Assembly: GCA_963969495.1 (NCBI GenBank)
Contig: OZ018322.1
Span: 157,200,848 to 157,264,847, forward strand
Source of the DNA: Ceratothoa steindachneri
Lineage: Eukaryota > Arthropoda > Malacostraca > Isopoda > Cymothoidae
DNA: 64,000 nucleotides
Reading direction: 5' to 3'
Part shown: positions 34,814-44,542 of the stretch, piece after piece
Numbering within the stretch: position 1 is the stretch's first letter
Layout of the letters: every line of letters starts with the position of its first letter
Program-made: the position numbers and the translations under genes
The notes under the pieces: generated by a model
What the model saw: the letters and a program-made list of their open reading frames with translations, nothing else
Database searches by the model: none
Told to the model about the DNA's origin: nothing

Positions 34814-35167
34814 GTGGTGCAGACCAAAGCAGAAACTTCTCCCCCTCCGTCTGGCCACCAGGTAAATTTTATTTTTGATAAAAGTTCATCGGGAACTTTG
34901 AAATTTGAGGAGGGCAGCGTAAACGGCTGTCGAGTATCGACTCTCGTCAGGGACACAGGATGTACGTGTTTCATCGTGTCTGACGAACTCCTCCCCCCAG
35001 TGGACCCTAACCACGAAAAATTTGCGGTGGTACATGACTACCTTGGGCGGGCGAACCAATTCCCTGTCGTTAGATGTTACCTGCAGTGTCAATATTATGA
35101 TGGCTGGGCTGAAGTCATTTCAGCACCCATACAATTCTGTTTCGTACTTATAGGACAGAGCCCCTAA
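34814..35167 (+). pseudogene. pol: Aspartic protease of the LTR element
   Basis: The frame holds NGCRVSTLVRDTGCTCFIVS, with DTG as the protease active site near residue 48, and ends with a conserved-looking EVISAPIQFCFVLIG block. A TAA at 35165-35167 interrupts the frame; the same frame resumes at once and runs on into the RT linker, so this is one polyprotein with a stop. Length after DTG is about right for a Gypsy protease. Confidence 0.82.
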
Positions 35168-36409
35168 GTAAGTTACGACCCTGTGTCTCAGGCCGCCCTT
35201 CCTCGAGGCCGAGCTAAGAAAGAAGCCCAGGAGCTCGTCCCCATCAGAACCCCGATACCGTCCAATTTCTCGGAGACCCCTAACCAGGACTTTAGGACGA
35301 CACAAAAGGAGTGTGAATTACTAACACCCTTAGGCGATAAGGCCCAAGACAAGGACACGGAGACTGTCCGTAGACCCCAAGAAAAAAAGAAGCCCCAACG
35401 CGCCTATGGAGATACCTTCATAGAACTGGACGAAACATCGGCGCTTGAAGAAGATTACCCCGCGGAGTCCCTTAATGTAATACAGATAGTGTGCACCCAA
35501 CCTGATGCTGATTACCCTCCTCCTTCCATACCAGGCGAGTTTTTTGAACCTTCTGACCTGGATATTGACGCGCAGCTGACACTACATCAAAAGAGTCAGC
35601 TACAAGAACTATTTGAATGGAGTCACCATTTAACCACCCTATTAGCTCTTTTCGAGCGACTGCGCGAAAATGGCCTCACCATTGGCCCCAGCAAATGCCA
35701 TTTTGCCCACGAAACCATAAAATATTTCGGTTTCAAAATAGGACAAAGCCAGTTGGGTCCCCAAGAGAACAAGATTAAGGCAATCGCCGACATGCCCCTC
35801 CCGATTACAAAGAAGCAATTAAGATCGTTCCTAGGATCAGCTTCGTACTACCAGCGATTCGTTCCGAATTTCGCTGCAATTTCGGCGCCCCTCAACTCCC
35901 TTTTAAAAAAGAATTCACCCGATCGTCTACGTTGGAATGATGTCGCTATTTCCCATTTTAATCATCTCAGGAGTAAACTCATTTCTGCCCCCATTTTAAA
36001 GTTGCCCAAACCGGAAAAATCCTTTGGGATTAAGACCGACGCGTCCAACGAGGGCATTGGAGGTGTACTCCTTCAATACGAGGATGACGGCACGAGTCAT
36101 CCAGTTGCATATGCTAGTCGTCAATTATTACCACGCGAAAAGAGATATGCCACTATAGAAAAGAAGGCTCTATTAATTATCTGAGTCATAGACAAATTTA
36201 AAATGTACTTGATAGGTAAAGAATTTCAGATAGGAACCAACCACCGTCCGTTAGCCTATATTAGGAATGTGCGACACTCTAACGGCCACATCATGCGCTG
36301 GAGTTTACTCTTGCAAGAGTATCAATTTAAAATAAATTATATAAAAGGTTCCGATAACCAGGTCGCTGACGCACTCAGTAGGAATGCATTACCGAATAGC
36401 GTAGAGTAA
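35168..36409 (+). pseudogene. pol: Deleted RT joined to RNase H
   Basis: Linker (residues 1-130 of the frame from 35183, including AQLTLHQKSQLQELFEWSHH), then the RT thumb LFERLRENGLTIGPSKCHFA and the block RSFLGSASYYQRFVPNF. The RT fingers/palm with the catalytic Asp pair, roughly 130-150 residues, are missing between LQELFE and WSHHLTTL. RNase H follows: GIKTDASNEGIGGVLLQ (first Asp), ATIEKKALLII (Glu), then a TGA at 36182, IGTNHRPLAYI (third Asp changed to Asn) and SDNQVADALSRN. The frame ends at 36409 with no integrase after it. Confidence 0.87.
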
Positions 36410-36809
36410 TTGTATTCATAGAATTAGTATCTCCATGTAGGTATATACCGTCTTGTACGACTTGAATTAGATTCTCTTGTATTATAATTAGTTAATGTAT
36501 ATTTCTGAATTTTGTAACGCTCAATGTCTATTTTTTTTTGTATGTATATATATTTGTACCCATTAATTTACGTCTAAATTATTTTGTCCATAATGTACTA
36601 TATTTCTAGCATTTCATTGTTCCATGCCTTTTTTTTCATTAAGTTTGTATTAAAGGTTATTTTCCCTTATAATCAAAAGATCAAAATAATCATATGTATT
36701 GAGGTATTACGAGTTAGTTGCAGGAAGGTACGGTTGGTACGAGAAAACGAGTTCCCCACAACGGAGCTCTATCGTTGTCCCTTCTCTTTTTTTTCGAAGT
36801 GACAACTTC
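36410..36809. other. Internal 3' region without integrase
   Basis: AT-rich sequence between RNase H and the polypurine tract. Gypsy elements normally have over 1 kb of integrase here. No integrase motif was seen in any frame. Confidence 0.6.
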
Positions 36810-36825
36810 CCTCGGAATGGAGGGG
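36810..36825 (+). promoter_or_regulatory. Polypurine tract
   Basis: Ends GGAATGGAGGGG directly before TGTGATAG of the 3' LTR, the expected position of the plus-strand primer. Confidence 0.8.
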
Positions 36826-38133
36826 TGTGATAGAACGGATTGAGGCAGCGTTAGTTTTAACTCCTATCACATATTATTTTATAACCACGATGCTCCCACG
36901 TGCATCTTCGCTTCGAAGCTTGGCGTCTTTTTGCAGCCAGCGGATGTCAATGTTTAAACAAGGAGGTTATCGTCCCCCCGTTTGCCCCCATACGCCGACC
37001 TCACCAGATTGAGTTAGGCTTATGGGCAGATAAGGCATTGTTCCCAGCCTCGGCTGTGCATTCCCTCGAAGTTCCCACTCCATTGTCCCTCACGCCAAGG
37101 GAGTGTCTCGACTATTTAGATGGAAACTTTACCACTAAGATCAGATTGGAGATCCAGATTTTCGTCGTGAAACATCACCACGACCCCCTCTCACTTTGTG
37201 CGCCAAGGGACCTCGACCTCGAGATTCACCATCACTTGTCCAGAAGGAGGACAATATCCCTTGAGTGCCAAAGGTTCGAGTCTTTCGTGACGCCAAGTCC
37301 TCAAGGCTTCCCCCTCGTTGTTTAAAAAGGAAACAACGTTAGAACAGCCATTGTTCGTTCGAGCCGTTGACCAGAAATGGTTCTCACCCTTCCCCCTCGC
37401 TGTTCAGAAAGAGAACAACATTAGAACAGCCATTTTTCGTTTTGAGCCCGTTCGCCAAGAAGCGGTTCTCACCCCCCCCTTTTGTTCAGAAAGAGAACAA
37501 CATTAGAAGAGCCATTGTTCTCTAGCCCGTATAAATGAGACGGTTCTCACTCCCCCTTTTGTTCAGAAAGAGAACAACATTAGAACAGCCATTGTTCTTC
37601 AAGTCGTTCGTCGAGAAATAGTTCTCATTCCCAAGACGCCACGTCAGGATCATCTTATTCCCCCCTTCGGCTGGAACTCGCCAGCGGACCGAAAATTCCT
37701 TCACCTCGCCTTCCACTGCCCCACTATTATAAAGTTACGTAAGCCAAACGTCACCTTTGAGTACTTAACCTTTTTGTCAATTCTATCCTGTGCTTTAAAT
37801 TGTTTAGCGAACCATCCCATCTCTTTAACTCTATATTTGTTTTACCTTTTTAAATCCTTTAATCCTCGGATTAGTTCGAGCTCTCGCGATCCTTTCCATT
37901 CTCTGTTTATGTCAATATTTTCCGTCTTGTGTTTGTTGATAGTTATTATTAATAAAACTCTATTTTATTAATGATAGCAATATTATTATCCTTGAGCTCA
38001 GTTCCACTTCTTAAGCATATCGAAGATACATAATATCGGCTCGCCAGACATTAACGCACTCTAAAGATAATTAAAGAAGTTCCCACAACGAATAGTTATA
38101 TATGGTATATCGTCGAGAGTCCATTCTACGACA
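36826..38133 (+). repeat. 3' LTR, copy 4
   Basis: 1308 bp, TGTGATAG...TACGACA. It is shorter than the 5' LTR mainly because the tandem block (37310-37635) has about four units. Its tail matches the other copies, including the AATAAA hairpin. Confidence 0.92.
37310..37635 (+). repeat. Tandem units inside 3' LTR
   Basis: About four units with GTTCAGAAAGAGAACAAC and AGAACAGCCATTGTTC; fewest units of the four LTR copies. Confidence 0.82.
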
Positions 38134-38200
38134 TATATATATATATACTATTTAAATTTGGTGTTAGAAGCGTGGTAGTTAAGCGTTAGGTCATACCCAC
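38134..38200 (+). repeat. Second copy of post-LTR leader
   Basis: After the 3' LTR comes (TA)n, ACTATTTAAATTTGGTGTTAG and then AAGCGTGGTAG, matching the leader after the 5' LTR (33333-33400). A 3' LTR should be followed by host DNA, so a second, mostly deleted element, or a tandem recombinant, lies here. Confidence 0.75.
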
Positions 38201-38484
38201 ATTTATTACAAACATCCACCATATATAGAAGCGGTATATTAGGAAAATGGTCGAATAAAGGCCCAGTATTTTTTAGACGAATTTTTTATTCAACAAAGAA
38301 AAGATGGTCCTGTAATATGGCAAAGTAAGACATATTTCCTTTACCTTACTCCATGTCAACGGAGGCAAATTTTGATTAAAAGAAAGGAATTGGGAGGATG
38401 TTGAAGGTATACATATTCTGTACTCTAAGAACTTGCAAGGGAAGAGGATAAAATTTGTGCTCAATTAACAACGTCAATAATTAA

Positions 38485-38625
38485 TTAAACGATATTATTT
38501 ATATGAGTAACTCTATGGTAGGAAAGAATTATTCATTTTAACGGAAATTGCGAATAAAATTAAATTAAGAGATATCGCGCTGATATATCCCTTCATTTTA
38601 GGTACTCTGAAAACTTAGCTTATAG
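38485..38625 (+). repeat. Dispersed repeat, copy 2
   Basis: Partner of 28773-28940; same ordered landmarks, diverged. Confidence 0.5.
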
Positions 38626-38634
38626 GTGTCCGTC

Positions 38635-39070
38635 GGCACAAAGACGACCTCTCACATCTCTCCTTATGGCACGCATGTGGCTGAGCAAACCTGATCTTGT
38701 CAGGAAGACCCATCCACATTCGTGGCAGTTATGTTCCGCATCTGGGATGATTAAGTGACACTGTTTTTTTGCACCTCAGTTCTGGTCCCTTCTCCTTCGT
38801 TTCTCTGCTTGCGGGTGTTGTATCCCCTCCGTGATAGTACGCCGCCAATTAGATCTTTCCTCCTTTAATTTTCACGGTGGGTTGGGTTTATGTTGCAGGC
38901 TTTCAACTTTCTTTTAATCTGGTATTTACAGCATTTTTTCTATCCAGTTGCACGACCAGCTCCTTCACTTATTTCGTTCTAAGGAAGCTGCTTAGGCAGT
39001 CGTTAGTCTCGCATCCTTATCACGTGCCCTACATACCTTAGTGTGCGTATAGAGACAGGCGTTTTTATAT
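38635..39070 (-). pseudogene. LINE ORF2 C-terminus with C2H2 finger
   Basis: On the minus strand: LRYVGHVIRMRD, RLPKQL, GRATG.KKCCKYQIK and LKACNINP. Then a WRR segment followed by GIQHPQAEKRRRRDQN, and finally DAEHNCHECGWVFLTRSGLLSHMRAI. The RWxGHVxRM...RLP block and a terminal C2H2 finger (CHEC...H) preceded by a basic stretch are characteristic of the C-terminus of a group of non-LTR retrotransposons. Several stops are present; only about the last 150 residues survive. Confidence 0.72.
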
Positions 39071-39295
39071 TATCACAGTTGTTTCTACGTAATATTTCAT
39101 TATGTGGTATTTTATCTATCCACGTTATTTAAAGCCTTCTTTGTAGGCTGCGAATGTGAAAAGCTTTCAGTATTCTTATATTTCTTCTGTAAGGTCTTTA
39201 AGACTCAGCCCCATACACACACTCACACACTAATTCTCGCTCTCCTATTCTCTCTTTTTCATTCTTTCTCTGTTGCTCTCTTTCCCTTTCTTTCT
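39071..39295. other. Non-coding, CT-rich
   Basis: CA- and CT-rich stretch before the LTR at 39296; no gene. Confidence 0.5.
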
Positions 39296-39676
39296 TGTAA
39301 CACCAAAATTACAATGCAGAGTAGACCCAACGAGGAACCTCACAAATGTCTACCATTTTTTATCTTTGAATTCCTGAAATTGAGCACACGCATTAATTGC
39401 TGAAATAATATGCCATGTAATAAGGAACCCATCTAGAATAGAGCAAAACACATATATTAGAAATCGACATGATTTAAGAAAACATGAATCTAAATAATAT
39501 ATTTATTTTGCTCAAGACGAGAAGAATGGATTTGAGACGGCACGTTCTCCGCCACCTGAAATATAAAAGGTCCTTGAATCAGTAAGGCCTACCACCGTAA
39601 CGTGCCTGTACCCCTTAATTAACATGCGAACACAGTCCATAACTAGTTATCCGTTTATCAACTTCGAGAACCTTCA
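39296..39676 (+). repeat. Probable 5' LTR of an old element
   Basis: Starts TGTAACACCAAAATTACA and shares about 240 bp with 42905-43165 (GCAGAGTAGACCCAACGAGG and onward). The right end is placed at TTCA just before TGGTGACTCCC. The end is inferred from the PBS, not from a matching LTR end. Confidence 0.6.
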
Positions 39677-39679
39677 AAC

Positions 39680-39690
39680 TGGTGACTCCC
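39680..39690 (+). promoter_or_regulatory. PBS-like site
   Basis: TGGTGACTCCC, close to TGGTGACCCC at 5054; three bases after the inferred LTR end. Confidence 0.5.
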
Positions 39691-40372
39691 TTTGCTCGAA
39701 CGAGAATAAGGATCGATAAAAAAATGGACTCATAGAACGAATGACGACTAGAACCTAAGGAAGCAAAAGTCGCCAACGAAAACACCATCGAAACTACTAA
39801 TGTTAGCGTAAGTTGAAAACGACCTGACTACCTCAATCATTGTTAGTCTATTCTTTAGAAGGAGTTGCAGTGAGAATAGTAGAAGGTCGCATTTCTACGC
39901 TTCGGCCCTCTTCATAAAATACTGGAGCAAGATGAAGACACACACTCATGCTATACGTTCGGGTACAGTTTAAAATAATATATTAATAACAAACGTAGAA
40001 AGTGTTTTGTTCCTGTGATAATCAATTTAACTGCCAAATAAAGTATCAGTCCACACAATATAAAAGTGTAAAAGGTCAGTTAATTATTAATGTATAGTTA
40101 AATACTGTTCAGTGTACATAGTTAGAGTATGTATTAATTTAAAGAATAACTAAGTATGCTTAATTTCAGTCCATTTAAAGGCGAGGTAGTGTGGTATGCA
40201 CACGCAAGTTTAGTAGCGCCCATTGCAAGGCCAAAAGGTGTAGTATGAAGCATAACAAATGAGTTTCATGTCAGTTCTATAAAGGCTTGTACTTGATACG
40301 CGAATATAATTAATCTAAAAATATATAGATGTTTTCAAAAAAACAATAACTCCTTGTGGGAATAATAATATA
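39691..40372. other. Internal remains without recognisable genes
   Basis: Sequence between the PBS-like site and the Tc1/mariner copy. No gag or pol motif found in any frame. Confidence 0.4.
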
Positions 40373-41622
40373 AAAGGTGTTCCATTAAGACGGATCGAAG
40401 TTAGCAGTAAATAAAATAATGTTATTGGTAAAAATTTATTGGTTTCACTATTGGATCATGTTATTTGAGACATGGCAATTATGTGTGAAAAATAATATCG
40501 CCTAAATGTCAGCCAAGGTTTCGGCCGCACACCTCCACTCGATGGTCAAAATTTTTGATGACGTCTCTCCATAGTTGCTCCTTGATCTCATGAATATGCC
40601 TTATTATCTCACCTTTCAGCTGTTAAAATGTTGTTGGCTTGTTGGCATAGACCTTACTTTTGAGATCACCCCAAAGGTAGAAATCTAAAGGTGTCAAGTG
40701 ACACGAACATGGGGCCAATTGACCTCGCTGTTCCGAGAGATGATGCGACCTGGAAACTTCTCATTTACTAAAGCCATTGTTGCATTGGCTGTGTGACATG
40801 TAGCGCCGTTATGTTGAAACCACAAATCAACCATCATAGACTTCAATTCAGGCCATAAAAAGTTGGTTATCATAGTACAGTATCGCTTGCCTCTCACCCT
40901 AACAGAATTCCCGGTATCATTTTCAAGGAAATACGGCCCACTGATTCCGCTAGCAACCTTTTTCAACAATCTTCTTGGTACTTTCATTAGCCCAAATGCG
41001 ACCATTCTGCTTATTAACGAATCCACCCAGATGAAAATAGGCTTCATCACTAAAGATTATTTTTTGCCAAAAATCATCATGGGTTTGTCTTCGCTCGTGC
41101 ACCCAATTGGCGCTGCTTCAAATGGTCAACAGTCTTCAGTTCTTGTGTTAATTGAATTTTGTTAGTGTGTAGAGACAAATCTTTTTTTCAAAATTCGATG
41201 TAACGTTGTTGTGGAGAGCTTCAATTCCTGCGTACGATGACGAATAGAGGTGTCTGGATCTTTGGCCACATTTTCGCGCACTGCAGCAATGTTTTCAGCT
41301 AAACGGCGTAAACGAGCACGCAATGGCGTTTTCATCTCTTCCATCGACCCCGTTTGTTTGAATTTACAAATAATTTTCCCAATTCCACTCGCGGTTGGTC
41401 GATTATGTTGACCACAATATTGTGAAGTGCCCGAAATGCATTTCTGTTTATTCATCTATTTACATAATAGGCTTCGATAACTTTAACACGTTGTTCGATT
41501 GCTAATCTTTCCATGGTTGAAATTGCCAAAGAATAAAGTTGTTTAATCTGAAAGAAAAAAAATCATTGGATGCTTAAACTTAACCCACATTTAAAATCGG
41601 TCCAAGTTATTGGAACACCCGT
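40373..41622 (-). mobile_element. Tc1/mariner-superfamily element, copy C
   Basis: Ends AAAGGTGTTCCATTAAGACG (left) and, reverse complemented, ACGGGTGTTCCAATAACTTG (right), each flanked by TA (40371-40372 and 41623-41624). Same family as 15441-16742; the right end here corresponds to the left end there. About 1250 bp. Confidence 0.92.
40500..41455 (-). pseudogene. Tc1/mariner transposase pseudogene, copy C
   Basis: On the minus strand an N-terminal frame (41455-41162) has CGQHNRPTASGIGKIICKFK, a GSMEEMKTPLRARLRRLAEN linker and RENVAKDPDTSIRHRTQEL, ending HRILKK. A catalytic frame (41050-40694) has HFHL-type residues altered to PIFIWVDS, GPYFLENDTGNSVRVRGKRY, and FQHNGATCH where FQQDGATCH is expected, so the second catalytic Asp is Asn. 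After a frameshift, CHLTPLDFYLWGDLKSKVYA follows with the third Asp changed to His. At least three frame breaks; inactive. Confidence 0.88.
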
Positions 41623-41976
41623 TATATACATAACATATGTGTAAAATAATGATGTAAATTAATAATGTTTATATGTGATATCTTTGTAAAATAATAATGT
41701 ATATCTTTCTTCCATGTAACTAATAAGAGAAAGGTGCATTGAAAAGTGGAAGAGGTTCAATAGTGAAGCCTCACAAATAAGTATCATGTGAATCATCTAG
41801 GGCTTGTAACTCGTTAGCTAAATGATTTTGTACACAATATTTTGCCTGTGAACCAACTGTATACATCATGTATTATAATTGCAACATATAGTATAATCAT
41901 GGGGACTAGATAAAAGACCCCGAATTGTTAAGTATATATATATATATCCATAGGAAGCTCGTCCGTGAAGCCTGCA

Positions 41977-42799
41977 TTTAATATTAAGGATAAATCCCAG
42001 AGACACGAGAAACAGATGCAGCATCTTTAAATTTTCACAACGTTTCAAAACTACAAGTTTTCATCTTCAGGCTAGAATAAGTTTAAAAAGTTAATACATA
42101 TGAAGAAAACTTGAAAAGGCGAACAAGAAATTATTTTAAAAGGTGACCAATTATAAATTTCCGTAAAATGTATAATAAGTTAAAATTTTCGATATGACTA
42201 GGCAACATTTAAATTTGCTTTAAAACTGACTAAAAAAATTCCTCAATAAATTTAAAGTTTATTGCAGAAATTAATTAAAAAACATAAGAGAAATTGACCT
42301 GGTATTAGTTAAAGATAATAAATTTAAACTTTATTTCTAATTTTGTAAACAATATAAGAGTTAAAAAGATTTTATATAAAAACGGTAAATTTGGGTACTT
42401 ACTAAAGTGGATCCATCCTAGAAAGTGAATGGTGGGTTTAACAAGGAGCTAGTATTTATAGGTTACAGTGATGCTTGGGAGAGAGGAATATCAACTAACG
42501 AAACAGTAGTTACAAAAACAGACCAACTAACAAACTCTAGTTAAAATTAGTTAATTAATAAAGATATTGCACCTAAATTTTCATTGAGTGTAGGTTTGTA
42601 GTAGATTTTACGGATATTTTATAATTTGTCACCTTTTAAAATAATGTTTTGTTGGCCTTTTCAAGTTTTCTTCATATGTATTGACTTTGTAAACTTATTC
42701 TAGACTTTAGATGAAAACATGTAGTTTCGAAACGTTATGAAAAATTAAAAGATGCTGTATCCGTTTTTCCTGGCCCTGGGATTTATCTTAAATATTACA
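41977..42799. repeat. Foldback repeat with about 195-bp arms
   Basis: The left arm 41977-42171 and right arm 42602-42799 are imperfect reverse complements over their whole length. Shared landmarks are GATAAATCCCAG, ACGTTTCGAAACTAC-like, GTTTTCATCT, CTAGAATAAGTTT, ATACATATGAAGAAAACTTG, TTATTTTAAAAGGTGAC and CCGTAAAAT. The 430-bp centre encodes nothing visible. The left arm, read on the minus strand, holds CTGAAGATG, a short hairpin, then GAAACG, a layout that resembles a hammerhead-ribozyme core. Confidence 0.85.
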
Positions 42800-42885
42800 T
42801 ATATATATATATATATGAGAATATCAAACCATGTATGAGTGTAGCTTTAATATACATATATTAGGTCTTCATGTATATTTACTCC

Positions 42886-42904
42886 GAAATTTGAGAGGGA
42901 GAGT
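42886..42904 (+). promoter_or_regulatory. Polypurine tract before second LTR
   Basis: GAAATTTGAGAGGGAGAGT directly before TGTGGCACCC. Confidence 0.6.
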
Positions 42905-43165
42905 TGTGGCACCCAAATTTCAAATTATGTAGAGTAGACCCAAGAAGGAACCTCACAAATAAGCACCCTGTTGGACCTTTGAAGTCGTAAAGTGAGCCCG
43001 CGAATTAATTACTTAAAAAATAGGCCATGTAATAATTAATGAACCATCTAAAATATAGCGAAACGCTTATGATATAAATTGACATGAATTAAGAAAACAT
43101 GAATGTAAATAATATATGTATTTTGCTCAAGGCGATGGGAATGATTTCAAGACTGCAGCAAACAT
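42905..43165 (+). repeat. 3' LTR partner of 39296
   Basis: TGTGGCACCCAAATTTCAAA, then GTAGAGTAGACCCAAGAAGG; aligned with 39296-39545 through AATATATGTATTTTGCTCAA. The true right end is not defined, since similarity stops near 43165. Confidence 0.65.
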
Positions 43166-43915
43166 ATGCACTTGTAGACAGTATGTGTCTGTACCACACA
43201 CACCCAAAATTCATTTCCCTAGCTGCTATAGAAGTTCAGCTGTTTAAGCAAAGCTTGGGATGCAAGTAAAGAACTGAAAAAAAGATACCAGTGCCATGGT
43301 GATTGGTTAGTAGGAGCCATTATTACTAAGAAAAGACTGCAAACTCAAAGGCATGTCTTTGGTATTCTGACCAGAAACAAACCTATATCTCCTTAGACAC
43401 GAATTATCAGGGAGGGGAATAGGCTCTAAACAAACATGGAATAGGTTCCACCCAGACAACATCAGTGGTAAATAATAGGCCACGTCCATTTAACCCCCCA
43501 AATATATCTCATTCACTCTAGGATGAATAAATGTAATTAGGAGAGTCAATAAAAGAGTCAGTAACGGAGTAAATCATAGAGATGTCGTGTAGTAACATTC
43601 CCATATAAGCACACTACACGCCCGCCTTGAATCCTTCTAACGCCCAAGGATACCCGAGGTCTACGCCCTAATAAAGAGTCTGAGATTCTTCCGTTTGTGA
43701 TTTCCTTGCTATAGGTAATCCACATTGATCGTTTAAACCGATCCTACCTAATCTCAGCCTTGGTCAAGCGAATTCCCGCCAGAGCCGTAACCTACTACAA
43801 ATACTTTCGGTGCCCTTATTAACCCCCCAGCGACTCGCTATTAACTTCGAGGACTGGCCATACTCTCTCTATTTTTATCCCTGTGTCTGTCTCTCTCTCA
43901 TTATCTATCTAAGTC
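43166..43915. other. Unassigned; possible LTR tail at 43660-43815
   Basis: Contains AATAAAGAGTCTGAGATTC at 43670-43688 and a following GCCAGAGCCGTAACC stretch. This looks like the poly(A) and terminal region of an LTR, perhaps the remainder of the LTR at 42905 or a separate one. From 43860 it is CT-rich up to the LINE target site. Confidence 0.35.
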
Positions 43916-43928
43916 TCTTCTATCTCTA
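43916..43928 (+). repeat. Target site duplication of I-clade LINE, left
   Basis: TCTTCTATCTCTA, identical to 50832-50844. Confidence 0.92.
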
Positions 43929-44542
43929 CCCCGTAAGGGGCGCGGCGATTTGCCATCCTGGCCGCCGTGCTGACGGGATCCAGCGCTCCGTCCGGCCCCA
44001 GCTTAGCCTCTCTTCCTTCCTTCAGATAGCCCGATTTCTCCCCTACCTCGTCGCTTTTCATACAACCTCTGCCACAACTTTCTCTGGTCAGCCTCTAATT
44101 TCACAGGGTAGAATGCTGACCTTCTTCTCAAGCCAACCACCCCGGATGGGGGCTGAGGGGGGAGGGGACATTGTTCCCTAACCCCTCAGCTGCGATTCGG
44201 GATGGTTTTTTTTTAACAACCTGCTTCATCCCCACCCATACCTTCCTCACATCCCTTTTCCTCTCCTCTTCACATTCTATCTGTTTTACGCCGTGTCTAA
44301 GGTGGAGCCGCCATGCCGAAGGACTGCCAGGCAACCAGGCGGGAGATGTGGTCCCAAATGGCGGCGCCTGGCTCTTCCGGGCCTTTAAGCATCTCTTGCA
44401 GTGCGGGCTACTGCAAGAGGTGGTGAGCGATTGCGTCCCGTAAAACAAAGAGGGTCACCATGCCCAATGATTAAAAAAAAAACATCTTCCCTTAATTCCC
44501 CCTAAAACAACGGAGCCGCCCTCGTGCAGCTCCACAGAAAAG
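43929..44542 (+). other. 5' UTR of I-clade LINE
   Basis: Begins with the perfect palindrome CCCC-GTAA-GGGG and a GGCGATTTGCCATCCTGGCC stretch. An internal promoter is expected here in this class; no specific element is identifiable. Confidence 0.65.

Larger units (their letters stand above)
31861..38133 (+). mobile_element. LTR retrotransposon, SCAN-like gag, no RT core or integrase
   Basis: Two LTRs (31861-33332 and 36826-38133) enclose 3.5 kb. The internal region has a PBS-like site, a gag with SCAN-like fold and zinc knuckle, a DTG protease, a linker, the end of RT joined straight to RNase H, about 416 bp without genes, and a polypurine tract. The RT catalytic core and all of integrase are missing, so any movement would have needed help from another element. 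The 5' LTR starts TATGATAG instead of TGTGATAG. No target duplication was found: CAGAG precedes the 5' LTR, but the 3' LTR is followed by sequence like the start of the internal region. Confidence 0.88.
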
